A stretch of 64,000 bases of DNA from Powellomyces hirtus. Taxonomy: Eukaryota > Chytridiomycota > Chytridiomycetes > Spizellomycetales > Powellomycetaceae. The notes under the pieces are model-generated. The model did no database searches. It worked only from the letters and a program-made list of their open reading frames with translations, and had not been told where the DNA came from. Location of the stretch: NCBI GenBank assembly GCA_025526995.1, contig JAHLKG010000001.1, forward strand, positions 1,860,001-1,924,000, given 5' to 3'. Positions 31,374-42,431 of the stretch are shown here, one piece after another; positions within the stretch are counted from its first letter, which is position 1; every line of letters starts with the position of its first letter. The position numbers were made by a program, and so were the translations under genes.

Positions 31374-31969
31374 AGGGACTTTGGGTTTTAGAGACTTGCG
31401 ACACAAGATGTTCGTGTACATTATGCGATTTTACTTGTTGAATACAGTGCTTTCGACGGCCGGCAGAGCCATAAGCTTGGCATATGTTATGTTGTTCTTT
31501 AGACTTGTTTTGCCATGCTATTCCATAAATTTCTCACCTTCTTTCTTGACACGGTGCATGTGAAATGTGGCTGGGTGTTTCGTGCTAAGCGCTGAGTCAG
31601 CATGAATGGGATGGGTTGGTGGCTGTGCTTACCAAAGCCTCCTTTTTGGAACAAACTTGACTGACTTACTGACTGACTCACCGCCGCCGCCACACATTCC
31701 TTCCTTGCTGGAATAAAATAAGAGTCCTTCGGTTCACAGAACTCTTGTTTGTGACATTGTTTTGAGTCGCCGCGCGCCCCGTCTCTTCTTAAAGCAAAAA
31801 GCGATTATTCGCGTGAGTTGTCCATAGAGGATAAACAAACAAAATAATAAATACTCGCAGTTGCCCTATCTTCTTCTTGTCATCTCGAGCTTCACCTCGC
31901 GGAAGGCCCAACACGGACAGTAGATACATATACAGACACTCTTTACGACATTAGACCACATTGCACAGT
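31374..31969. other. Intergenic, deacetylase upstream region
   Basis: 3' UTR on the left; on the right a segment with a GACT-like run near 31660-31680 and A/T-rich stretches before the deacetylase ATG. No gene is seen. Confidence 0.5.
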
Positions 31970-33738
31970 ATGCGTCTCACAGCAGGTTCAGTTGCCCTGG
32001 CTCTGCTCGTCGCTGCCCCTTTCGCCGCTGCTCAGCTAGGACCCAACTACAAGTGTGACCCTGCAACCTGCAAGCTGCCTGCCTGCTACTGTGCCAGCAC
32101 TCAGCCCCCCGTTGCCAACCCACCACAGTTTCTTATGTTGACTTATGACGATTCGATTCAAGCTGGTAAGCCGTGCGCGACAGGACCGGACCGAGAGCGG
32201 AGGAGAAGAGGGCGCTGGGATATTACCCCGAGCAAGAATCTGCAAAATGAGGCATGCGGAACGAAATTTAGAATTAGAGCGGACGAGGAGAGTGAATTGC
32301 CTAGCGTTTCCTCATACTCATTAACCCTCCTTTCTGTGACCTTTATAGCTGTCTGGCCACAAGCACAAGCTCTGCTGAACCGCAAGAACCCTAACGGCTG
32401 CCCCGTCAAAGCCACCTGGTACACGCAGGTCCTGTACAGCGACCCATACCTGGTTTCTCAATGGTACGCACAGGGCAACGAGGTTGCCGACCACAGTGTC
32501 ACGCACGCGCCCATATTTGCTGGAACGTATGCCGAAGTCGAAGGAATGCGGAAATGGGCCAATGAATATGCTGGGATCCCCTTGGGCAAGATCAAGGGTT
32601 TCAGATTCCCATACCTCAACTACACTACAGATGCCATTGCGATGCTCGCCAAGATGGGCTTTGAGTACGAAAGTTCCATGGCGTCAGGCACCGGCGACAT
32701 GGTCTGGCCGTACACCCTTGACTATGGGACTGTCAACGACTGTCTCGGCACTGCCCCCGCTTGCGGAAAAGAGCTCAACGCCAAAGGACTTTGGGAGGTC
32801 CCAATGTACTCCACCACAGGACCAAACGGCATTGCCCAGCTGATGGATCCTTACAACCTCCCTACCCTTGATGCTCCAGTAAGATTATTGCGTTGCTTTT
32901 CTTCTTGTTGCGAAAGAGTTTGTGTGCTGAGAGTTTCTCCCTCCTTTCTGTTGTATAGCAATCCCCTGAGCAGGTGACTGCCAACTACCGTACCACCTTT
33001 GACGCCCACTACGCAGCCTCGCGTGTTCCATTTGGTGTTTACTTGCATCCAACGTGGATCGGCAAGAGCGTTCCCGTTGGAACGGCGGCGAATCCGACTG
33101 CGACCCAGGATGGCACACCCAAAGCTGCCGCGGTCGCGGCCTTCCTTGACTATGCCATGTCCAAACCCGATACCTGGATGGTCACCGCATCGCAGATGGT
33201 GGAATACATGAAGAATCCTGTCCCAGCTTCCCAGCTCGCTGCCCAGCCGTACATGTCCTGCACGCCCAACCCCGCACCACCAAACACCATCTGCAACGGT
33301 CTCGCTGGTGATGCTGCCGCTGGAAATGCCGCCCCCGAAACATGCAACCTCGTGTCAGGTTCTTTCAGAAGCTGCTACGGATGCCCTGCCGAGGCACCCA
33401 CCCTTGAGAACCCATCCCCACCCACAACCTCCACTCGTAAGCGAGTGCCCACCACCTGCGACAGTCTCTGGTGGGACCCTGTTGCCGGAACTTGCTTGTG
33501 CACGGCGGATTCCTGCAAGTACACGGACACTGCTCGACCCGTCAATCTCGACCCTGCGTCTCTCAACGCTGCAGCAGCCAACGGAACCACCCCTGCCGGC
33601 GGTGCTGCCAACAACGGCACAACTACACCCGCTCCGGGGGACAAGCAGGCTGCAAACAGCGCGGCCTCCGTCACCGTTACTAACGCTATGGCAGCCGCAG
33701 CCGTCGGCGTCCTGGCTGCGGGTTTCGCAGCTTGGTAA
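31970..33738 (+). CDS. Secreted GPI-type polysaccharide deacetylase (CE4, chitin deacetylase-like)
   Basis: Exons 31970-32165, 32349-32878 and 32959-33738 give about 501 residues. A signal peptide (RLTAGSVALALLVAAPFAAA) leads to a short Cys-rich segment CDPATCKLPACYC, then the NodB-type fold. Catalytic motifs are LTYDD (motif 1, about 63), DHSVTH (metal-binding H..xxxH, about 115) and RFPYL (motif 3). W and H follow in GVYLHPTW. A second Cys-rich part (TCDSLWWDPVAGTCLCTADSC) precedes a Thr/Ala-rich stalk and a C-terminal hydrophobic tail after AANSAAS, a plausible GPI signal. Such enzymes convert cell-wall chitin to chitosan. Substrate is inferred. The exact N-terminal Met is the ATG at 31970. 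Confidence 0.88.
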
Positions 33739-34236
33739 AACCAGAAGCACCTGCTCTCTGACACTTGATTTTTAGCACGCACTATGTGCATCTGCTTTCT
33801 ATAATTCTGCTTATCTGCAATCATTTGTATCTGCGGCTGCTATCTTGATTTTATTCTTTTCCATAAACTTACATATATATCTCTGGCAAACCTTTGCAAT
33901 CCCCGCCATACCGTAAGTGAACAGTCTCAGCCTTCAGTGCATCTGTGGCTTCTCTGGATGGAATGGGGTCGATCCTGTGGAATTCCACATTACACGCGTT
34001 ACCGTACTGGGCCAGGCAGGTACCTTATAAATGGCAAGGGACGCGCCGCCCACTTACAATTCCCTCCAATTCCCTCCATTTCCGCCATTCCCGCCAATCC
34101 CGCCATTCCTCAGTTTCCATCCTTTCGCCTCTTTCCAGTAGATAGCTTGTTTCTGTTGCACCTGGCTCTGATTCACGTATAGGTTTTCGCCTCCTCCTTC
34201 CTCTGTTCTGCACAGCACGTTGTAGTTGACTACAGC
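33739..34236. other. Intergenic region
   Basis: Deacetylase 3' UTR and upstream region of the next gene. A short C/T imperfect repeat (TTCCCTCCA / CCGCCATTCC units) lies at about 34060-34120. No gene is visible. Confidence 0.5.
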
Positions 34237-35793
34237 ATGCTGCGCTTTGAGAGGTCCTTCAGCCTGATGAGCGTCCAGGATGACGAGGACAGCAACCCTT
34301 ATCTTTTGAATAATGATATTGGCTTGCCGTTCTTTTGGATCGACCCTTACGGTGATCTTGACAGCGGTTCGCCGTTGTCGTCATTCTGGATCGACTCTCG
34401 CGGCGATTCTGCCTTGCTCAATGTACAATCCACTACAACGGATGTCGGTGACCCTGTCGGGGCCCGGGCATCCGTCAGTGGCGGTAATGGTGATTCTTAC
34501 CATAAATCATTGACAGAACAGGATCCTGCGGGGGAAACACCTCATCAGGTGGACTTCCCGAAGGCTCAGTTCCTGTTCCAGAACGCTGGTAGTCAATCTG
34601 ACAACCAGTCGGAAGAAGGAGAAATTCTTAGACATGTTTCGCAGAAAGGTCAGCAGTATACGCCTAAGGTTTATCCAGAGGAAATCGTAACAGGAGAGCA
34701 GGACATCCTAGAATTTGAGGAAGAGCAGGTGCAGGAGCCACCGTCCTGTAGCAAGCTGACCAAAGCAAAGGAAGGAAACAAGCAGGGACTCAAGAAGAGC
34801 GACTCAGCTCTGCACGAGGTGCAACCTGGTGCTTCTATGAAGAACAGGTCAACATTGAGAGCGGTTTTGAAAGCCAGATGTGCCAATCTTCCCGCCAACT
34901 TCTCTGCCTCGCAGAAACTTGCACGGAAACCAAAAATGGCACGGAAACCAAAAAGGAAACAAGTGAAGGTGAGTAGCAGGCGAGCTTGGGAGGGAGACAC
35001 ATGAATAAACAAGCCCTGATATCACTTTCAAAGGCGTCTGGAAACGTACCAGCCAATTCTTCTGGCTCGCGGAAATCTAGAAAGAAAAGCGCAAGGGTAA
35101 GTGGCAGGTGAGCTTGGGGGGGAGACACATGAATAACAATTTTTTTTCGTTAAATCTCCAAAGGCGTCTGGGTTTGCCACCGTTAGTTCGAGATCGGCTG
35201 TCCTGTCGCTCGAAACGCCGACCAGCAGCTCCAGCGCCGAAAGAGAAACAGAAATTATTGACCTTACATGTGCAGAAGTCATTGATTTGACCATTGATGA
35301 CGTCTACCCCAGCCCACCCTCTCAACAAAATCAAGGCCCTCAAGACCACATCGTCTCTCCCTCGATTCTGGCGTCACAGTCTGCGCAGCTTCCTATTGCC
35401 ATGCGCAAGAACCCGAAATGCGCACTTTCTACCATCAAGCCAGCCAGCGCTCAACGCCATGGACGACGTTGGACTCATCCTCTACCTCGGACCCCGCCCA
35501 CCGGCTCGGGCCTCTTCAAGAACGTTGGGAAGAATCGTCGACCCCCTACTCCGCCCCGCGGCTCGGGCCTTTTTCAATCCATTCCCTCAGGCTTCGACCA
35601 ACCCCCGCCTCCCAGAAAGAAAGGCGACGCGGGATTGCTCACTGATTTTGATTTTGCACGAAGAATCAAGTGCAGAGGAACAAACAGGTCGAAGATCCGA
35701 GGCTACTCGTTTGTAGAAATCACTGGTCTATGCGGAACACAGCGCCAGATCTCCGAAACTCGCGGCCATTTACAAATCGAGTACAACATCTAA
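34237..35793 (+). CDS. Unknown nuclear-type protein with twin SUMO-interacting motifs and a duplicated exon
   Basis: Exons 34237-34968, 35034-35096 and 35164-35793 give about 474 residues. The first exon is acidic and low complexity (FWIDPYGD / FWIDSRGD repeat near the start), ending in a basic run KPKMARKPKRKQVK. Exon 2 (21 codons) has the same character: ASGNVPANSSGSRKSRKKSAR. Exon 3 begins ASGF and carries EIIDLTCAEVIDLTIDD, two textbook SUMO-interacting motifs. It also has a repeated TGSGLFKNVG / RGSGLFQSIP pair. No catalytic domain is recognised. A nuclear SUMO-linked role is an inference from the motifs and basic stretches. Met 34267 (MSVQDDED) is an alternative start. Confidence 0.7.
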
Positions 35794-36197
35794 CCCTCGA
35801 AACCTTACTTGTACATAATATGTAATCCCCCGCGACGCTACGGTGCCGCATATAATCCTGTATACAACGATACCCCTCGCGCGCATCCATCGGAAGCGGC
35901 AGATGTCCGTATAATATAGAATCCCCCCCCCCCCCCCCCCCCTGCTTCCCTGATCTGATCTTACTCTATCCTTCTGTCTCGAAACCTGCTAGATACAATG
36001 GTGTGTCTTGCGCCTCATTGGTTAACAAGGAGTTGATGCTCATATGAGACGATATGAGAAGATAACCTACAAAGATGCGCAATGCGAAGAAAACCTCCGG
36101 TTTGCCAACGTGTCCGGCCAATAGGATGTGAGGCGTATATGTTGTTGTATTGTCGGACGCTATGCATGTCTGTCAAGCGCCCTTCTACTTTCATTCT
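35794..36197. other. Intergenic region with poly-C tract
   Basis: Convergent 3' UTRs of the SIM protein gene and PTRH2, with a C20 run at 35923-35942. No gene is seen. Confidence 0.6.
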
Positions 36198-37051
36198 TCA
36201 GAGCAGTTTGAGATGCCCGGTTATAGAATCGACGTCTGCGATTGGCGCAGGGCCAATCGCCAGTACGGTGCGGCTTCCTTCTGGGATCTGTGTGCGACCG
36301 GCATCTTCGATGTATTCAGCTACAAGACCTGCGGCGCGCGCCTTGCTATGCAAATCGAGTCTTGTGGGTATTGAGCAAGAATAAGTTGGTTATGAGAGGA
36401 AGCAAAAGTAAATCAAGAGGTCACATACAGCTCTTCTTCGGACCCGCATTTGAGCGCAACTTTGGCAGCTCCATAACGTGTGTAGCGGCGCAGCACGGCT
36501 GGAGTACGCCGGCGAGCTGTTGAGATAGCTGCTACGGCGGCATGGCAGCACTTGAGCACAGACAGTGTCAGAATCACAAATCATTCAGTCGCACAACGAA
36601 GAATGAATATCACGCAGGTACCTGTGCAGCCATCTTTCCCTTTCCCATCCCTAGATCAGTTCGCACCACGAGGACCATTTTATGGTGTCGTTGACCAGAT
36701 CCCTCGTCATCGGATGACTCTTCGTCCCCCTCCTCTTCAGAATCTTCATCACCCTCACTTTCGCTTTCCAATTCGCTGCCGCTGCGCGCGTCTTGCGGCT
36801 GCAGAAGTGTGTCCTTTGACTCCTACCAAACAGAGAGCACCCTCTGTCAATGTGCGATGCAAACGCAGTTTTGTCCATTCCTGTGTCCATACCGGCTCAG
36901 ACGTTGGTCGCAGATGCACCTGGCGCTTGGTCCACACGCGTTGCGCAACAGCGCCGGCGGCTACGCCCGCGAGCCCAGCGCACAGGCACGGTATCACCAA
37001 TTGTGGGTGTCCGCGCGAAAGTGTGTCCAGGATGCTGTGCAAGGGTGACAT
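36198..37051 (-). CDS. PTRH2: Peptidyl-tRNA hydrolase 2 (Bit1 type)
   Basis: Exons 36920-37051, 36622-36822, 36429-36550 and 36198-36360 give about 205 residues. The N-terminus has a membrane segment ([19 protein letters not shown], about 18-36), as in mitochondrial Bit1. An acidic linker ([20 protein letters not shown]) follows, then the Pth2 fold: [55 protein letters not shown] and the terminal SITGHLKLL. Family residues (the GKG/Q..H block and the D-A-G-R-T-Q segment) are all present. It hydrolyses stray peptidyl-tRNA. I started at 37051 because upstream frame continues without an ATG. Confidence 0.92.
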
Positions 37052-38349
37052 CTGAAGAGAATGCTGTTCTGACGTGGCCAATTTCTATTGGAGGATGTGT
37101 CTCCTGTGGTCTCGTTTGGGTAGGAAATCCAAGACTCTAATGTCAGACGATAAAGTGTTCTGAAAGGGACATGTGGTCAAGGTCAACCCTGTTCCTGTAG
37201 GCAATTTTTGGTCGACACTGTACGGCGTGTGGAACGCGACCATCCAAGAAATGATGCCAATGAGATTATGGAGGATGTCAAAGCGACAGTCCCGAGCCCG
37301 GACGGCTGGCACAAACTAATTCTGCGGGGCAAGCGGGGCATCATTTGGGAAGGCACAGTTTCCCCGAGGGAATGGGATCTCGAATTCCCCTCGAACCCGT
37401 TGAACAGAGGCGCGCTTCGTTCCGTGTAAAGCACAACCTACGGGACGGACTCTGAGATATTGGGGAAGACAAGCATCACACTGTCCGGCATGGCAATGGA
37501 AGTGAAATCTGCTTCTTCACAGTTGGTGACATGCCTTGGGAAGTGCAGTTTACGTCAAGATCAAGAACGACACTCCATTCATCTATGTTGAGTGAGTCAC
37601 TATCAAGTCCAGTGGTCTTGGCTACGTGGAAAGGGGTTCGAAGAATCAAAACAACGGACGGGGTCCGCAGTGAATCCATGCCGAGATCAGCCTACGATAA
37701 AAGTGCAACAGGAACGGGCAGAACCGTTGAGAAAGGAGGAAGAAGAAAAACGAAAGAAGGGTGAGTTGTCACGGGAAAAGATGTTGCAGCGGGGATGGAA
37801 GACCAAACGGGTTGCCCAGCGGAGTCGGAAACAGGGCCGCAATGTAATGAACGAAAATAAAGGACCTGATGGGAGTCGGAAAACTGTGTTCGACACGAAG
37901 GGCGGCGATCTTACGCGACATCATGCCTTGAGATACGACGTCAAGTTCTTTGACGTTATCTTGATAGCCGTTTTGTTGATTTACGGACCACACCCTCGAG
38001 GCGAAAAGCAAGTGTTTTGATGACTGAGCATATCATGGACTCCTTTCGTTACAAAAGCTATGTTGGAGTTGCATCTGAATTGAAACGAAACGGACCAAGC
38101 CTTTTTTTTGTATTGTTTCACAGAGAGATGAGTGTTTGTCTATACGGCCTATGCGCGTGTGTGAGTATGCATTGATGATGTGTTTTGCATGTATCTCACG
38201 TATCAGTTTCAGGATGCCATTCGCCTTGCCCTTGGCTCCCTCCTCCAGCCACCACCGCTTCTACTTCCCTTCCTCACCATGGGTGGTGCGTTTCCAAAAT
38301 TGTGTGTGTCGTGTCATGTCATGTGCGGGGGCAACACGATGTACCGCCA
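37052..38349. other. Unresolved region with open frames but no recognised gene
   Basis: Plus-strand 37205-37429 stays open and reads GWHKLILRGKRGIIWEGTVSP; 37592-38020 stays open with a Lys/Glu/Arg-rich middle (EERRKT-type, EKMLQRGWKTKR). A short segment near 37545-37595 reads AVYVKIKNDTPFIYVE then stop. These could be exons of one unrecognised or decayed gene, but I could not join them with good splice sites. No domain is recognised. Confidence 0.3.
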
Positions 38350-39078
38350 CTATTCGCCACGATATATGACCACATTATTGTCTGTTTCATGGAGCACAAT
38401 CTCGTGCAGTTCGCCCTTGGGGAGGATCTTGGCGAGGCTGATCCACATGAAGACGGCAATGTTCTCGGCCGTGCTGGAAAAAAAAAAAGATGGGATGAGG
38501 TGTGAAGGGAGTATATGAGGGGTTTTTGGACATTACCTGGGTTTGTCGTGGAAGTATTCTATATCCATGTCCTGTGGAAATGAAAATGAATGGATTGATG
38601 GGTTGGTGATTGGAAGATATGATGTGGGATGTGATATGGTTCCGCGTCTTCTCACCAAGTTTTTATGGTCCATTACATCCATGATCGCGACCTTCATGCA
38701 TTCCTTCAGTTCCGTGATGTTTAACACCATTCCTGTTGTCGGATCCAACTACGAACAAACCAAAACAAAAAGGACGAAAATAAAAGAACACACGTCAGCA
38801 AAAAACTCTACGTATTTCCCGCGCGCGCGGTCATTCTGATACCAGCCGTACCTCGCCCTTTACAACTACTTCCACTACACCAAAAGAACAGTCCGTCAGT
38901 AAACAGGTCAGGCGGCGATGATTTTTGTCGCTCTCGAACCTTTGTAATTATGGCCATGCCCATGCTTATGGTTACATTTCCCGTATATTGCCAAATTTTC
39001 CGCGTCGGAAAGTTTGGGGGAATGGAGCCGGTGGGCGGCGGAGAAGTGCTCGCGGCGGCTTAGGTAGACAATGGGCAT
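38350..39078 (-). CDS. PTPS: 6-pyruvoyl-tetrahydropterin synthase
   Basis: Five exons (38940-39078, 38852-38874, 38656-38748, 38537-38571, 38350-38473) give about 137 residues, the family's size. Zinc-binding His residues are in [11 protein letters not shown] (one) and [13 protein letters not shown] (HGHGH pair). Catalytic Cys (GKCNHKHG) is present. Later landmarks are [17 protein letters not shown]-like [19 protein letters not shown] and [13 protein letters not shown]. It converts 7,8-dihydroneopterin triphosphate to 6-pyruvoyl-tetrahydropterin in tetrahydrobiopterin synthesis. Exon 2 is only 23 nt (VEVVVKGE) and exon 4 only 35 nt; both are required to keep the fold. Confidence 0.93.
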
Positions 39079-39802
39079 CTTGAAATTAGGTATGCGGGTT
39101 GAAATGTTGGGAAAGAATGTGGGGGGGAAGATTGACGGAAAGGCGCGCAGAGGTCGATGCGTGTTTTGCTGATGACTACATCCGTGAAGGACAACAGGAT
39201 GGGTTCCCATTGTCTTTCTGTAGAGGTGTGTTGCACATTCTGCGATCAAAATGCGAGCAATCAGACTTCGCAACCAAAGTTGATCCGCCAGTTTGCTCGG
39301 TATCCATGAACATTATCGAGCTTACTTCGAAAGTCTTCTGAACCTCTCGTCGGTCTGAAAGTCACCTAACTTCACTAACAGTAAAGAATTCAATGTTTCA
39401 TCTTCTATACGAAGATTTATGATGCTGGTTGGATTGGGCAGTGAAGGAAAGAAGTGCGATTCTGGTCAAGCCGTGGGAGAAAGGCTGGATGGTCAAATGG
39501 CTACATAGTTTGACGGGAATTTCATTCAAATCTTGTTCAACACATTCCGCGCCATTGGTCTTCATTTGATGCAAGGGGTTTGTGTTTACTGTCACTGGTG
39601 CTACTCGAAGTGTCTAGTGCTCTTGGGAATATCATATCGTAGTAAATGTGTAGCGTCTACAATCTCAAGGTTCTGTAACGAAACGAACGCCTTACCGTAG
39701 ATTAGATCGGGTTCGTCGCGCATAAGCCGTTTCTCTAGTGAGATCCCAAAACGGAGCTTTCTCACGACATTCCACACCTAAAAGATCCCATACACCCACA
39801 CA
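39079..39802. other. Divergent upstream region, PTPS and KGD4
   Basis: Between divergent starts. Short unrelated ORFs only; I see no conserved element or RNA. Confidence 0.5.
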
Positions 39803-40179
39803 ATGCCCTTCCCAAAAAAACACGTCCCACTGATCAAGTTCCTCGGCCCCCGCAAGTTCCTGCAGCACCCGCACGCCCCCCCTACAGCCTCCCACTCCTC
39901 CCCTTCATCCTCCACCTCTGCATCACACCTTGCATCACAACTCTCGGCACCACAGCAACCCCAGCGGGTCGGGAATGCAATCACGTATGCGTCCCCGGCA
40001 CAGCTGCCGAAGCGATACCAGCGTCGGATGTTGACGGAGGCGGAGATTGTTGCGATTCAGGTACGAGTTAAGAGTTGATAGTAGTAGTAGGCATGCTGGA
40101 AGGAACATTCTGACTGGGAGTCTTCTTTTTGCAACTTTTTTAGGCGGGCGGTGCAGACGCTGTGATAACTGGCGTATAG
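39803..40179 (+). CDS. KGD4: Alpha-ketoglutarate dehydrogenase subunit 4 / mS36-like
   Basis: Exons 39803-40060 and 40144-40179 give 97 residues. The conserved ends are HVPLIKFLGPRKFLQHPHAP at the N-terminus and LPKRYQRRMLTEAEIVAIQAGGADAV at the C-terminus, with a Ser/Pro linker between. This matches the recalled Kgd4/MRPS36 pattern (PLIKFIGPR..., LP.RY....L...EI.AI..GGA). Kgd4 recruits the E3 subunit to the 2-oxoglutarate dehydrogenase complex in mitochondria. The last exon is 36 nt, and its GGADA match supports it. Confidence 0.88.
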
Positions 40180-40576
40180 TTACTCGGACCCACTGCATCA
40201 TTGAGAAAGGATCGAAAGACCACATATACATTTGTCATTCATGTTCGGGTTATGTTGTACGTAGCTATGGTGCTCTGTTGCAGGGCAGCGGAAGGGGATG
40301 GGAGCGAGCGAAGGATTGCATGCCTAGGTGTCCGGAAAAGGGAGATCTTATTGCCACCGCCACTACGGGCCAAAAAGCGAGCGGAGAACTGAAATCTACG
40401 ATACTTTTTATATTGGCGCAGAAGGGATGGAATCGATGGATTTGACGCCACGCATTCGTCGCACGGAATTAATCACAGATGGGGAGGGAAATCAGCAGAT
40501 AATGACATACATCGTTCGCAATTGATGGTGAATCCTCTTTCGATAATATATAATGTGTATGCAACTTGCTGTCTGT
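40180..40576. other. Convergent region between KGD4 and bL17m
   Basis: 3' UTRs of two convergent genes; short ORFs on both strands without a motif. Confidence 0.5.
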
Positions 40577-42116
40577 CTACTCCTTATTTCCGCCGGTTAG
40601 CTTTCCCCATATGCGGCCAAAAGTCGATGGTTTCAGGTTATCCGATCTTGGCAGAACATCATCAGGCACTTCGCGTTCGCTACGCGGGACGACGTCAGCC
40701 TCGTCACTGAGGAGGACAGTATCAACGTCCGCATCTCGGACGTAGTCGTCGAGATGGACCGGGTTGACTCGGGACGCGCCAATGCCCTCGTACGCGCGTT
40801 CTGCCGCGGATGGGAGGATTGTAAGTGATGCGTCTTCGTCAATGGTAAACTTGGCTTCGAAATCAGGGCCAAAGGGTGTGCTGGATGCGGATGATGATGG
40901 TGTGGATGTTCCAACGGGGGTGGATGTGGCGGGGGTGGTGGAGGTGGCGGATGCAGATGAAGTAGTGGTGGCTGGGAAGCGCTCGGCGGCCGCAAGGATG
41001 GCCTCATTGAGATGCTCACGCACACGAGCCACAAAGTCGGTTTGCGCCTCCTGGACAAGGATATCTGGTGTGGATCGCGAGTAATCGACCTCCTTTCGTG
41101 TGATGGCGACTGTTCCCGGAGTTATGACGAGCTGGGCGTCTGCCAAAGCCGCACTGAACGCGCCGCCGAGGAGTTGGTAGGCCGGCTCTTCTGCAGCCTT
41201 ACCGATAGACTCGTCCAACTTCTTCTGCACAGCCTCCACAATTTGCTTATGGTCAAGCGCTCGCTCTGCTCTCGCCTTCTTCGCATGCGCCTGCTCAGCA
41301 GCGCGGGCCAGCGGGTACGACTTGAGCGCCTTCTCCATCTTGCCAATCATCTTCATCAACGCTTTTTCCCTGCCGTTCAATTTACGTTTGTCACGACCAG
41401 GCACATCGTGCCGGTCCTGCAGCCGCACGACTTTGCCCGATTCACCCGTCATCGGGTCCTGAATTGGGATCTCGGTGCGTTTGTACAGTTTGGATTCGAC
41501 CTCGGCCAACTGGGTTTGCATTTTGGATAAGTGCACCTTAGCCAATCCGTGGATGATGTCGTTGGGGTTGTCAACAAGCTCAATAATTGCTAATGGCGCT
41601 CGGTCGGATGCTAGACCACGGAATCCGTTCATGTGCAGACGAGTGTAACCGCCTTTTCGAGTAGCATATCGCGCTGTGAGGGGTCCCCGGAGTTTGTTGA
41701 ATGTGATGTGCTCGACCTGAATTCCACCCACAAGGTCAGATATGCGCGATATTCAATCCGAACTATAGCAGTGTGCATGGACGTACAAACAGCATGTCCT
41801 TGGCCTTCTTGAGGTCCTGCGGCGTTCCACGTTTGACCCACTCAATCAGCTGGCGGACCAAAAAAAAAAAAAGAAATGGAGATCAGCTTCCATTTCAAAC
41901 TGCCAAATCCACTTTGAACTGTCGTTTCCTCAAATTTGTCGTTCTTCGTCCAATTCTAACCTTGTCAGCCTGCCTCTGCATGAACTTTGCCTTTGCGAGT
42001 GTTGTTTCTATGCGCTCATGGTATACGAGTTGGGTCAGCAAATTGCGGAGGAGGGAAGCTCTATGAGAAGGGGTCCGTCCGAGCTTCTTTCTCCAAAAGC
42101 GCACGCCGTGCTTCAT
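40577..42116 (-). CDS. MRPL17: Mitochondrial ribosomal protein bL17m with long C-terminal extension
   Basis: Exons 41961-42116, 41787-41849 and 40577-41716 give about 452 residues. Residues 1-120 are the bL17 core: MKHGVRFWRKKLGRTPSHRASLLRNLLTQLVYHERIETTLAKA, then LIEWVKRGT, then VEHITFNKLRGPLTARYATRKGGYTRL. The remaining roughly 300 residues form an extension with a charged coiled coil (LNGREKALMKMIGKMEKALKS..HAKKARAERALDHK) and a Ser/Thr-rich linker. Bacterial L17 is about 120 residues; long tails occur in mitochondrial versions. No separate presequence is obvious. Confidence 0.9.
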
Positions 42117-42431
42117 TGTGCCTGCCGGTGGTAGTTCGTGAACAGTGCCGGATGCTGGAGTCGTTCAGACGCTTCGCCGACAGTTCAATGAAAGAATCAA
42201 TTCCCGACCGATCCCGTCCTTATTCGCACTCCCACGCTCCGTTGTCTGGGCAAGAGTCGAATCGTCGCGGTGGCACAGCACATATCCCAAATCAAGGCCT
42301 GTATATAAGCGTGCTCACCGTTCAAGACGGTACTCTCCCATTTTGATATCGTACATACGTATCTTATCCTACACTGTGAAGATGCAGATGCAATGTACTG
42401 CCAAAAAGGGGCGGACTACATAGGGTGAGTT

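Noticed and set aside
36298..36360. Suspected 2-bp frameshift in the PTRH2 last exon
   Set aside because: On re-reading the reverse complement, AAG GCG CGC GCC GCA GGT is intact and the protein is uninterrupted.
37592..38020. 142-codon Lys/Glu-rich ORF as a gene
   Set aside because: Composition is low complexity and no domain or splice partner supports it; recorded only as unresolved.
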